Assembly (NCBI GenBank): GCA_028287745.1
Contig: JAQBPB010000073.1
Span: forward strand, 1 to 64,000
Direction: 5' to 3'
From: Chloroflexota bacterium
GTDB taxonomy: Bacteria > Chloroflexota > Chloroflexia > Chloroheliales > Chloroheliaceae
Length of the DNA: 64,000 nucleotides
Positions 25,248 to 32,963 of the stretch are shown in pieces (position 1 is the stretch's first letter; every line of letters starts with the position of its first letter). The notes under the pieces were generated by a model. The model saw only the letters and a program-made list of their open reading frames with translations. It searched no databases and was not told where the DNA came from. Position numbers and translations under genes: made by a program.

Positions 25248-25976
25248 GTGAGCCTTCAAATAACAAATTTCAACCAGAAACAGTCTGCTACCCCCGGCCC
25301 GGAAGTGCTGGTCACAGTAATTGACCCGCGCTCCCAGGTATCGGAAGCTTACCGGACCCTGCGGACAAATATTCAGTTTAGCAGCCTGGAAAAGCCGGTT
25401 AAGACCCTTTTGTTGACCAGCGCGCGCTCCGGGGAAGATAAATCCACCGCCGTAGCAAACCTGGCGGTAACTTTTGCCCAGATGGGTAGCCGGGTAATTT
25501 TAGTGGATGCCGACTTACGGCGGCCTTCCCAGCATTCTATCTTTGGTACTTCCAACGAACAGGGGCTTACCGGGACGCTGCTGAGCGCCGGGAGCAACGG
25601 CACTACCAGGAATTTAGCCGCCTGGAATGAACTGCCTTTAAGCGAGACCCAGGTCCCAAACCTGCGCCTGTTGAGCAGCGGGCCCCTGCCGCCCAACCCG
25701 GCCGAAGTGCTGAATTCTAACCTGATGGGCGAACTGATCAACCGGCTAAGTACGGAAGCGGATTACGTGCTGTTTGATGCGCCGCCGCTGCTGGCGGTGG
25801 CCGACGCCGCTATCCTGGCCGCCCGGTTAGACGCGACCTTGCTGGTCCTCAAGGCCGGTAAGACCAACCGCGACGACGCCCGCGAAGCAAAGGAGCAACT
25901 GGAAAAAGTTCATGCTCATTTGATCGGGACCATTCTAAACAATGCCCGCCCGGTTAAAGCGCGCTACAGCTATTAA
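25248..25976 (+). CDS. BY-kinase-type polysaccharide ATPase (CpsD/CapB-like)
   Basis: 242 residues, GTG start after AAGGAG. Family features are SEAYRTLRTNIQFSSLEKPV, Walker A' VILVDADLRRPSQH, a Walker B-like YVLFDAPPLLAVADA and a C-terminal AREAKEQLEKVHAHLIGTIL. The Walker A region (residues 58-67) reads SARSGEDKST; the glycine normally before the lysine (GEGKST) is Asp, confirmed by the codon GAT. The tyrosine tail is short, ending ARYSY, so autophosphorylation capacity may be limited. BY-kinases phosphorylate tyrosines and, with Wzz, control exopolysaccharide polymerisation. Last gene of the operon, before a terminator. Confidence 0.85.
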   Translation: MSLQITNFNQKQSATPGPEVLVTVIDPRSQVSEAYRTLRTNIQFSSLEKPVKTLLLTSARSGEDKSTAVANLAVTFAQMGSRVILVDADLRRPSQHSIFGTSNEQGLTGTLLSAGSNGTTRNLAAWNELPLSETQVPNLRLLSSGPLPPNPAEVLNSNLMGELINRLSTEADYVLFDAPPLLAVADAAILAARLDATLLVLKAGKTNRDDAREAKEQLEKVHAHLIGTILNNARPVKARYSY

Positions 25977-26296
25977 AGAGTAATAAAAGTTTTGAAAAGA
26001 CGGTGACCGGGTTACCGTCTTTTTTAATCCAGGTTTTCCTGACCGGGCGGCGGCTACAGCCTGAAAAAGGACCATAGAAACTCAAAAGCTTAATATTTTG
26101 GCCGGGTTAGCCGGGAATGACCAGCGTCATAACTTTTTTGTGTCACATCACACATTCCTGCGCTAAATTATGTAATACTCTCAATTTTGCTAGTACTTTA
26201 TATTCTGGTGCTATTCTGCTATTTTCCTGTCCGCTTCTTTATAAGAAGGGGAAGCGGGATTAGTAATACCATAATTTAACCGCAAAAGGAGCAAAA
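25977..26296 (+). other. Intergenic region before the polytopic membrane protein
   Basis: Besides the operon terminator, it holds the palindrome TGTGT-N6-ACACA (26139-26154). This has the size and layout of a CRP/FNR-family operator (consensus TGTGA-N6-TCACA) about 140 bp before the next start codon. The rest is AT-rich; no convincing promoter hexamers were found. AAAGGAG precedes the ATG at 26297. Confidence 0.4.
25995..26025 (+). terminator. Terminator of the exopolysaccharide operon
   Basis: AAAAGACGGT (25995-26004), a 9-nt loop, ACCGTCTTTT (26014-26023) continuing in T residues, 20 bp after the BY-kinase stop. Confidence 0.85.
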
Positions 26297-28216
26297 ATGT
26301 CGGATACGCTCTTGAAATGGGCCAGGAAAAGACTTTTTGGGAAAGTCTTGGCCAGCGCGTTAGGCGCGTTTTGTATTGCTACCCTGGCGGTTTTGGGCGA
26401 AGCGCGCCTGGCACAGGCCCAGACCAGCGGGCAAATCGAAGTAGCTAAAGAACGCGCTATCGAGCTTATCGGAGAACGCGGGCCGCTGCTTATTGATAGC
26501 ATCCATACCCGCTATAGCCAGGTGCAAGCCGGGCGGTTGGTCTGGCTGGCCCTGGTCCTGATTATATTGCTGCCGCTTATCGGGTTTGTAGGCACCTTGC
26601 TCTACCCGAAAATAAAAGGGAAAACTATCAACCAGCGCCTGCCCGGTGTACCCGTAGGCCGCTTGAACCAGCTTTATTTCGTCCAGGCGGTGGTTATAGG
26701 CGTGGTGTTGCTGGCCCTGGGCTTCTTTTTATGGCTAATCCAGTTATGGACCGGGTCGCTGGGGACTGTTACCAATCCCCAGATCGCTCTCCAGGAACAA
26801 GCCATCACCTATATTGTCGAGAACCGGCGGGCCCTGGTAGAAAACTATACCGAAATTTTTGTGGGCGTGGCCGAAGAACTGGGCGCGGACCCGGAGCAAG
26901 TGCTACTCACGACTATTATAGATAACGGGCAGAAATTCCGGGAGGACCCGCTGCTAAACATGACCAGCCGGATTATTAATTTTAGCTGGCCGCTCTTTAG
27001 CAATTTCTACATGATTATTTTTATGGGTGTCTTGATTTTCTTCTTGCGCCGCATCTGGCCTGATATCAAGAACATGCTGCGCTATCCAATTGAAGTGCTG
27101 GCCGCCGAACGAGAGGGCCGGCCTGTCCCAATCTTTGAAGGAGCGCGGCCCGTTAAAAAAGGCCAACCGGCCCCTTACCCGGCTCAACCGCCCGTTCAAG
27201 CACCGTATAACAACTTTCAACCGGGCCGTCCCGGACCGCAGCCGCCTTATAACCAACCTCCGGGACAACCCGGACAACCTTACAATGCCAGGCCAAACCC
27301 ACAGGCGCCCTACGGTCAGCCCGGGCAACCTTACAATGCCGGGCCAAACCGGCAGCAGCCTTACCCTGGCAACCAACCCCTGCCACCCCGGCCGGTTGGC
27401 CCCTACCAGCAGCCGGTAAACCAGCCGCCCGCCTATGTGGGCCAACCGGCTCCGCAACCTGGCCCGGGCTACCGGGGCCCGCAGCAGGGTGCCCAGCCGA
27501 AACCGGGCTTCGGGTTTCCAGCCCAGCAAGTCCCCAACTACCAGCCAAACCAGGCGCCCTATGGAATGCCGCCCCAGGGCCAGGATGCGGCGGTATCGGT
27601 GATGTGGTCTTACGCCAGGCGAATTATCTGGACCGAAGTAAAGGTGCTTATGGCATTTGCGGTGCTGGCCCTGGTCCTGGCAGTCGTGATGGGCGTCTTT
27701 TTGGCGCTCTTCTTTGGCACAATCATCAGCTTGCTGGTAGACCTGACCAGTGTCGCGATGATTTATTTCATCCGGCTGGACGGCTCGTCCCTGATTATCA
27801 CCGGGTCTACCCTGCTGGTGTTAATCTTCCTGGCGGAATGCATGCTGCTATTTATCGGAGCTTTTGTCTTCTTAATCGGCAAGTTGCTGGACGCTTTGCG
27901 GTTCGCCTTCACCGGGCTGCTGACCTGGAAGCAAAGCGGGCACCTGATTTGGAGGAATTTCGTGCGGTTCGCCTGGGTGGTATTCATAGCCACCGTGCTG
28001 GGTGCGGGGCTTTCCTGGCTTGCCACAAATATCGTAGTCTTCTTTATCTCCGCCGACAATCCTAACTGGTTCCTGTGCCTGGTTAGCGCTCCGCTGATTT
28101 TGCTGGTCGGGTTAAACCTGGGGATGTGGCTGCTGCGCGGCTTCAAGACCCTGAAAAAGCTGTTCCGCAATACTGAGTCGTATGAAATACTGGCGGCGGC
28201 AGCCGGGAACTATTAA
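26297..28216 (+). CDS. Polytopic membrane protein with Pro/Gln-rich central region
   Basis: 639 residues, not recognised. An N-terminal signal-like segment ends at ARLAQAQT. It is followed by membrane helices (LVWLALVLIILLPLIGFVG; AVVIGVVLLALGFFLWLIQL; FYMIIFMGVLIFFL), a disordered Pro/Gln/Asn/Gly-rich region (about residues 275-425) and at least four more helices near the C-terminus. Within the disordered part a 17-residue unit (GQPYNA-type) repeats at a 51-bp period, beginning near 27275 and 27326. It is a single-gene unit between two terminators. Topology suggests a membrane scaffold; no enzymatic motif is visible. Confidence 0.7.
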   Translation: MSDTLLKWARKRLFGKVLASALGAFCIATLAVLGEARLAQAQTSGQIEVAKERAIELIGERGPLLIDSIHTRYSQVQAGRLVWLALVLIILLPLIGFVGTLLYPKIKGKTINQRLPGVPVGRLNQLYFVQAVVIGVVLLALGFFLWLIQLWTGSLGTVTNPQIALQEQAITYIVENRRALVENYTEIFVGVAEELGADPEQVLLTTIIDNGQKFREDPLLNMTSRIINFSWPLFSNFYMIIFMGVLIFFLRRIWPDIKNMLRYPIEVLAAEREGRPVPIFEGARPVKKGQPAPYPAQPPVQAPYNNFQPGRPGPQPPYNQPPGQPGQPYNARPNPQAPYGQPGQPYNAGPNRQQPYPGNQPLPPRPVGPYQQPVNQPPAYVGQPAPQPGPGYRGPQQGAQPKPGFGFPAQQVPNYQPNQAPYGMPPQGQDAAVSVMWSYARRIIWTEVKVLMAFAVLALVLAVVMGVFLALFFGTIISLLVDLTSVAMIYFIRLDGSSLIITGSTLLVLIFLAECMLLFIGAFVFLIGKLLDALRFAFTGLLTWKQSGHLIWRNFVRFAWVVFIATVLGAGLSWLATNIVVFFISADNPNWFLCLVSAPLILLVGLNLGMWLLRGFKTLKKLFRNTESYEILAAAAGNY

Positions 28217-28276
28217 GCCGCTGCCGGGCAGTGTTCTACTAAAAAGATAATGCCCGGTAGGTAGAACCGCTATCAA

Positions 28277-28320
28277 AAAAGGGATGGCAGCGCCAAAATC
28301 GCTTCCATCCCTTTTGTTTT
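28277..28320. terminator. Bidirectional terminator
   Basis: AAAAGGGATGG (28277-28287) pairs with CCATCCCTTTT (28305-28315), with an inner AGCG/CGCT pair. T-rich on the plus side and A-rich on the other, between the convergent membrane-protein gene and padR. Confidence 0.85.
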
Positions 28321-28334
28321 TATACCGGCCCCGG

Positions 28335-28940
28335 CTAATCGCCCGAACGCAAAAAAGCCAGCCGGTCCAGGCGGGCGGCCAGCAATCCCAGCCATTGCAA
28401 ATCTGCTTCCAGGTGAAGGATAGCCCCTTCTAATAGAAGGATGCGCATCTCGTTCAGTTCGCGCTCCTGGAGTGAGCGCGGGTCAACCTCGCCGGGGCTG
28501 ATAAATATAGATAATTTCAGGCGGTTGCGCTTCAGATCTTCCAGGTGTTTTTTATGATGGGCCTGTTGCTGCTCGATAATGGTCCAACTGGTCAGGCCGT
28601 CGGTGTGGCTGCCGACCACCAGGGCATGTACCATGAGTTTTTGAAAAAACTGGCTGCGCACATTTTCGAAGGTATCGGCGACCGGCGTTTCCAGCCACTC
28701 CATCAGGTCCTGGCGGCCTTCTTCGGTTAGCTGGTAAACCTTGCGGGCGGGTGAATTTTTTTGCTCGACGGTCTCACAGCTAACTTTGCCTTCCCCGGCC
28801 AGCCTGGTCATCTGGGCATAGATTTGCCCGGCGCTAACCGCCCGCATCTGGCTAAAGGTACGCTCAAACTCCTGTTTCATTTCGTAGCCGTGACGGGGAG
28901 TATGGGCCAGCAGGCCCAATAAAGCGTATTTTATGGTCAT
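28335..28940 (-). CDS. PadR-family transcriptional regulator
   Basis: 201 residues. Winged helix at residues 1-85: MTIKYALLGLLAHTPRHGYE, then AGQIYAQMTRLAGEGKVSCE, KVYQLTEEGRQDLMEWLETP. This is the PadR signature, with the C-terminal Vir/PadR-like dimerisation helices (residues 100-195) containing WTIIEQQQAHHKKHLEDL. PadR proteins are repressors, often of efflux or detoxification genes and of their own operon. It begins 2 bp after the stop of the CysRS-GT2 fusion, so it is co-transcribed with it and may control that transcript. Confidence 0.9.
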   Translation of the reverse strand: MTIKYALLGLLAHTPRHGYEMKQEFERTFSQMRAVSAGQIYAQMTRLAGEGKVSCETVEQKNSPARKVYQLTEEGRQDLMEWLETPVADTFENVRSQFFQKLMVHALVVGSHTDGLTSWTIIEQQQAHHKKHLEDLKRNRLKLSIFISPGEVDPRSLQERELNEMRILLLEGAILHLEADLQWLGLLAARLDRLAFLRSGD

Positions 28941-28942
28941 CG

Positions 28943-30682
28943 TTATTCCAACTGCCAGCTGCGCAAGAAAAGCTGCCAGTTCTTCTGGCGCTGGCGGTCC
29001 TGTTGCTCCTCCGGCAGACCGTAAACCGGCCGGGCAAAGTTCGCGGGCCGCTCGACCATGCGGCTTAAGGCCGGCGATACTTTGACCGAAAAGCCTTTAT
29101 CCCGGAAACCAAAACTATAGTCAAGACCCAGGGCGTAAGGGAAGCGGAAATGTTCATCCATAAACCCGGCTTCATCGGCCAGCGCCCGCCGGAAGCACAG
29201 GACGCTGCCTTCCAGGGCTTCCACATCCAGGTCGGTGGCCTGTTTCAGGTCCAGTTCAACCGGCTCGTACCCGGTAAGTGCTCCATTTTGCCGGACCAAT
29301 TTTACCGGGGAAGTGCCGAAAAGGGCCGGTTTAGCGGCTTCTTCGCGGGCCAGTTCGCGCCAGAGTTCGTCAAAATAGTCGGCAGTCAGGCGCAACCCGG
29401 CATCCAGCAGCAGCAGATAGTGGCCCCGGCCCTGCCGTAAGGCAACATTGCGGCCCGCCGCTTCGCCCAGGTTTTGCTGGGCATAGACTACCCGGAAATT
29501 GGCGTATCCCTGAGTGACGACCGCCAGGTAATCGGTGGTTTTATCCGAACTATTCATCTCGGTCACAATTACTTCAAGGGAACGGGCCGAGCGCGGCATT
29601 ATTTTCAGGATACTCTCGACCGTGGTCTGCACCGCCGCCAGGTTGTTATACGCAATCAGGTTGATCGTAAAGTCATAGCGGTCCGGCTCATCCAGGTAAG
29701 AGCGGATATCCTGGCTGCGGTTAATCCGGCGCAAGGAGCGGTCGTCCTGTTCATTGGCCGGGGCCGGTTTTCCGGACAGGCTGCCCGGTTTCTGGTTTGG
29801 TCCCGGCTTGCCCGGCTTCTGGGAGCCGGGCGGCGGTTTGTTCCGGCCTTCAAAGCCGGTCACTACCGGTTGGTTCCGTTTTGCTTCAAACTGGTTAGCC
29901 GGGCGGCGGTCGGTTGTAACCGGCGCGGGGCGGTCTTTGGCCGGTCTTTCGGGGGCGGAGGCGGGCCGAGCGTAGCTCTCTGGCAGGCCAAGCCCCTGGC
30001 TCAGGCCCAGGACCGTTGCGAAATCGGTCAAAAGGGCGAGCTTCGAAGCATCGACCAGCTCGCTTTGCAGCATCATCCAGATTGTAGCGATGGCCCGGGG
30101 TGTATTCAGGTCGTCCACCAGGAATTCATAGAAACTGTCGCGCCACTCGGCAACCCTGGCCGCATCTTTTGAAATATTAGGTAGAAACTGGGCAACTTCT
30201 TCGGCCTGGAAGCGCCGGACGTAATCTTTCAAACGTCCGAAGGCGGCGCGGGCCCCGGTCAAAGTATCGGCGCTCATTTTCAAGGGTGACGTGTAAAGGG
30301 CATTCGAGAACAGGTATAGCCGGATTTCATCAAGGGTAAACTGGTCAAGCTCGCCCACCTGGACCGGGGAAGCAACTTTAACCAGCAGGCCGGTTGGCCC
30401 GGTAGGCCGGAAACCGCCGCCAGCCACCACTACCTGGGCCTGTTCGGGACGGTCCACCAATTTGGCCCGGCCCTCGGTACGGCGGGCTAACCGTCTAAGC
30501 AGGTCCCCGATTAAATAGACCCGCAAAGCGGTCAGGTCGGGGAAAGCACTCAAAGCCGGTGGACTGGCCTGGGATAGGCTTGACCCCGGTAAGGGTAAGT
30601 CCAGGTAGACCCGCAAAGGGTCAGGCGGTGGGAGTGTTTCTTTACGGTTGGTCCAACCGTTTAATACTTTAATTTTTTCCAT
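28943..30682 (-). CDS. GT2 glycosyltransferase fused to a degenerate cysteinyl-tRNA synthetase-like domain
   Basis: 579 residues. Residues 340-560 are a GT-A/GT2 domain: FTINLIAYNNLAAVQTTVES, NLGEAAGRNVALRQGRGHYL, LLLDAGLRLTADYF; the usual DxD is DAG. Residues 1-235 follow the CysRS layout with its catalytic parts missing. NGWTNRKETLPPPDPLRVYL matches the N-terminal N-x-L-T-x-x-K-E ... V-x-x-Y start, but the zinc Cys of YVCGPT and the HIGH motif are lost. The region between HIGH and KMSKS is deleted. DEIRLYLFSNALYTSPLKMS matches the post-KMSKS LR-x-x-L-L-S-x-HYRSPL segment. FYEFLVDDLNTPRAIATIWM matches the CysRS M-D-D-D-x-N-T-P-x-A motif. A Pro/Gln/Asn-rich linker joins them. It is probably a sugar transferase with a repurposed domain. 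Confidence 0.75.
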   Translation of the reverse strand: MEKIKVLNGWTNRKETLPPPDPLRVYLDLPLPGSSLSQASPPALSAFPDLTALRVYLIGDLLRRLARRTEGRAKLVDRPEQAQVVVAGGGFRPTGPTGLLVKVASPVQVGELDQFTLDEIRLYLFSNALYTSPLKMSADTLTGARAAFGRLKDYVRRFQAEEVAQFLPNISKDAARVAEWRDSFYEFLVDDLNTPRAIATIWMMLQSELVDASKLALLTDFATVLGLSQGLGLPESYARPASAPERPAKDRPAPVTTDRRPANQFEAKRNQPVVTGFEGRNKPPPGSQKPGKPGPNQKPGSLSGKPAPANEQDDRSLRRINRSQDIRSYLDEPDRYDFTINLIAYNNLAAVQTTVESILKIMPRSARSLEVIVTEMNSSDKTTDYLAVVTQGYANFRVVYAQQNLGEAAGRNVALRQGRGHYLLLLDAGLRLTADYFDELWRELAREEAAKPALFGTSPVKLVRQNGALTGYEPVELDLKQATDLDVEALEGSVLCFRRALADEAGFMDEHFRFPYALGLDYSFGFRDKGFSVKVSPALSRMVERPANFARPVYGLPEEQQDRQRQKNWQLFLRSWQLE

Positions 30683-30781
30683 CAAGATACCTCTAGCACA
30701 AGGCCCGTCCCTGGCTCAAACCATCCCTGGCCGCGTATTTACAGCGAAGTGGGTGACGGCGAGCAAAACCGCTTTACAGCA

Positions 30782-30805
30782 AAAACCGCCCACAAGAAGG
30801 GCGGC
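30782..30805 (-). terminator. Terminator-like hairpin in the leader of the GT2-padR transcript
   Basis: Minus strand: CCGCCC, loop TTCTTGT, GGGCGG, then TTTTTGC. It lies between the extended -10 at 30829-30834 and the start codon at 30682, within about 40 nt of the expected transcription start, so it could act as an attenuator. Confidence 0.55.
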
Positions 30806-30828
30806 GTTTAGTCTTATTGATATAACTG

Positions 30829-30837
30829 ATTATAGCA
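30829..30837 (-). promoter_or_regulatory. Extended -10 promoter for the GT2-padR genes
   Basis: Minus strand TGC-TATAAT (TG dinucleotide one base before a perfect -10). No good -35 is visible, as usual for extended -10 promoters. Expected start near 30822. Confidence 0.5.
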
Positions 30838-30975
30838 CAGAACCTCCCAAAAGTATGTAACCCCGGTCCTATTCGGCGGGGAAACCCGGTGCTAAAATAA
30901 CGGAATAGCTGATTTTAGCCAGTTTTTAAGGTATAATTTACGCTTGGCTGAAAGCCAGAGGTAACGGAAGGGACT

Positions 30976-31878
30976 ATGCACAAACGCACACATTACGAGG
31001 TCTTAGAAATAGACCGGAATGCGGCACCGGCAAAGATTAAAGCGCAGCACCGCATGCTGGTAAAACGCTACCATCCTGACTTGAACCCGGGCGACCCCCG
31101 GGCGTCCCAACAGTTCCGGGAAGTTCAGGCGGCTTATGATGTCCTTTCGGACCAGGACAAGCGCCGCCTTTATGATGAAACACTGCGCGTTGACCCGTTA
31201 GAAAATTTTGACGTCTACCGGGAAAGCCCCAAGAGCTATCACCAGTATGTGGCCCGCCAGCAGCCGCGCACCAAGCGGAGCACCCGGCCGGTCACCCGCC
31301 CGTCCCAACCGCGCGCGGCTTATTCGATTTATACGGTTTTCCTGACGCTGAAGGAGTTGTTCAGGGGCGCCCGCCGCACTTTAACCGTCGGGCAGACTTA
31401 TACCTGCGGGCGCTGCCGTGGCACCGGCAAGGTGGATTTTCTAACCTGCAAGCGCTGCGGCGGTTACGGCTTTATGGTCAGTTATTCCAAGCAAGAAATA
31501 ATTATCCCGCCGGGCTTGCAGCCGGATATGCAAATCCGGATAGACCTGAACCAGGGCCAGCCGGAAGACGAACTGCTGGACGCGCCTATCCGGACCAATA
31601 TTTCGGTGACAATCCGGTTGGACGATAGCGGGCCGTTTGAAATGCGCGACAACCAGGTTTATACTACCGCCCATGTCCCGGCCGACTTGCTGGAAACCGG
31701 CGGGAATTGGACCATCCCAGACCCGGTGGAGGACGAATTTACTTTCGCAATTCCACCGAATACACCCAGCGGCACAACTTTGAAACTGCGCAAGCACGGC
31801 CTGCGGCTGGGCGCATCTTCAAGACGGGGCCATCTGTACTGTACCGTTTTGGCGGCTAATATGACCGGAAAGGATTAG
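30976..31878 (+). CDS. DnaJ-like co-chaperone with half-size zinc finger
   Basis: 300 residues. J-domain at residues 4-70 with RMLVKRYHPDLNPGD (HPD present) and SDQDKRRLYDETL. No Gly/Phe-rich stretch; instead a basic linker. Only two zinc-finger repeats occur (CGRCRGTG and CKRCGGYG, residues 139-160) where standard DnaJ has four CxxCxGxG. The C-terminal substrate domain has a recognisable IPPGLQPDMQIRIDLNQGQP and a final KLRKHGLRLGASSRRGHLYC. It stimulates the DnaK ATPase. Possibly one structural zinc instead of two. AAGGG precedes the ATG and a TATAAT lies at 30932-30937. Paired closely with a small downstream gene. Confidence 0.88.
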   Translation: MHKRTHYEVLEIDRNAAPAKIKAQHRMLVKRYHPDLNPGDPRASQQFREVQAAYDVLSDQDKRRLYDETLRVDPLENFDVYRESPKSYHQYVARQQPRTKRSTRPVTRPSQPRAAYSIYTVFLTLKELFRGARRTLTVGQTYTCGRCRGTGKVDFLTCKRCGGYGFMVSYSKQEIIIPPGLQPDMQIRIDLNQGQPEDELLDAPIRTNISVTIRLDDSGPFEMRDNQVYTTAHVPADLLETGGNWTIPDPVEDEFTFAIPPNTPSGTTLKLRKHGLRLGASSRRGHLYCTVLAANMTGKD

Positions 31879-31887
31879 TTTAAAGTA

Positions 31888-32097
31888 ATGAAGACAACCC
31901 ATAAGGCGGTTTGCAAATACGAGGACGGCAGCCAGGATGAGGCGACAGTGGTTATTGTGGCCGAAGGCGGCACAATCTTCCAGGTTTCCTGGGAAATAAG
32001 CAACGGAGAAAAAGACCGGATTGTCCTGGAAGCGGACTCCGATCAAGAAGCTTTTGAAATCTGGTGTGAAGAGAACGGTTTCGAACCGGCGGCCTGA
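31888..32097 (+). CDS. Small protein of unknown function downstream of dnaJ
   Basis: 69 residues starting MKTTHKAVCKYEDGSQDEAT, acidic, probably a small beta-rich fold with an alpha C-terminal end (EAFEIWCEENGFEPAA). Starts 10 bp after dnaJ's stop, so likely same transcript. I do not recognise a family. Codon use and the lack of overlap with other genes support it being real. Confidence 0.55.
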   Translation: MKTTHKAVCKYEDGSQDEATVVIVAEGGTIFQVSWEISNGEKDRIVLEADSDQEAFEIWCEENGFEPAA

Positions 32098-32156
32098 GCA
32101 AAAGCCTTTTTAAGGGGCGGCGCTGGCAGCCGGGCCACCCCTTGCAGGATAGTTGT

Positions 32157-32351
32157 TTAGTGAACCCGGCGGTCAACCAGGTTTTCGTTTTCGTCGTAGC
32201 GTTCTTCGATGACTACCCCGCCCGGCTCGTTATCACGCAGGTAAACCCGGAAAGTATCGTTAGGGTTGGCATAGTCCATGTTATCGCGGATTACCTGTAA
32301 AATGATTTTCAGGTCGTCTTTGCTGCCTTCAATATTAGCAATAAACTTCAC
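32157..32351 (-). CDS. Small protein of unknown function
   Basis: 64 residues from a GTG start, MKFIANIEGSKDDLKIILQV, then an acidic hairpin (VYLRDNEPGGVVIEERYDEN). AAAGGA is 7 nt ahead of the GTG. Predicted alpha/beta; no known motif. It is in the same orientation as the next upstream unknown gene, from which it is separated by about 100 bp. Confidence 0.5.
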   Translation of the reverse strand: MKFIANIEGSKDDLKIILQVIRDNMDYANPNDTFRVYLRDNEPGGVVIEERYDENENLVDRRVH

Positions 32352-32450
32352 GGAACCATCCTTTCACTTCAGTGGACTTTCGCCGGAACAGGCCAGCCGG
32401 TAAATTCTGCCGGGCTTTCCGGCCCGGCACGAAAGTCTGTATTACAAATT

Positions 32451-32789
32451 TCAGGCATTTTCCCCGGTCGGGTAAAAGAAAACGTTATAGACATTTTCCT
32501 TGATGGCCTGTAAACATTCTTCCAGGTGGCCGGCCACATCCAGGTCCTGCCATTTTTTATTGTCGCGGTAATAGGACAACACAAACAGGCTGCTGGCCGT
32601 ATCGACCGGGCTGACCCTGGCCCAGGGCGCATAATAGCCCTGCCAGCGTTCGAGGCCATCGGGGACGACATATTCATACAAAGTAAGCGTGCCCCGGCGG
32701 TCTTCGCCCAGGATATCGGCCCAGGCCGGATTATTTCCAATAAACTCCTGGGCGCGCTTTAATAACTCGCTTATTCCAACAATTCGCAT
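32451..32789 (-). CDS. Protein of unknown function
   Basis: 112 residues from the ATG at 32789 (MRIVGISELLKRAQEF); a GTG 51 bp further upstream would give 129 residues. On the minus strand a TATAAT sits between the two starts, which favours the shorter protein, but no clear ribosome-binding site is seen for it. Trp/Tyr-rich middle (LERWQGYYAPWARVSPVDTA). No recognised domain or membrane segment. Confidence 0.5.
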   Translation of the reverse strand: MRIVGISELLKRAQEFIGNNPAWADILGEDRRGTLTLYEYVVPDGLERWQGYYAPWARVSPVDTASSLFVLSYYRDNKKWQDLDVAGHLEECLQAIKENVYNVFFYPTGENA

Positions 32790-32963
32790 GGTAAAAGTGT
32801 AGCACGAACGGCCACGCGGGGCAATTATAAGGCTATACACTGCCTAATTTGCCCTGGCTTCCATTCAAGTTTATAATCCTTTCGAAGACTTGAAGATTAG
32901 GCGGGTAAATACCGCTAATAAGCAGTTTTAAATAAGCCTGGAACAAGGATTTCTCAAAATTAT

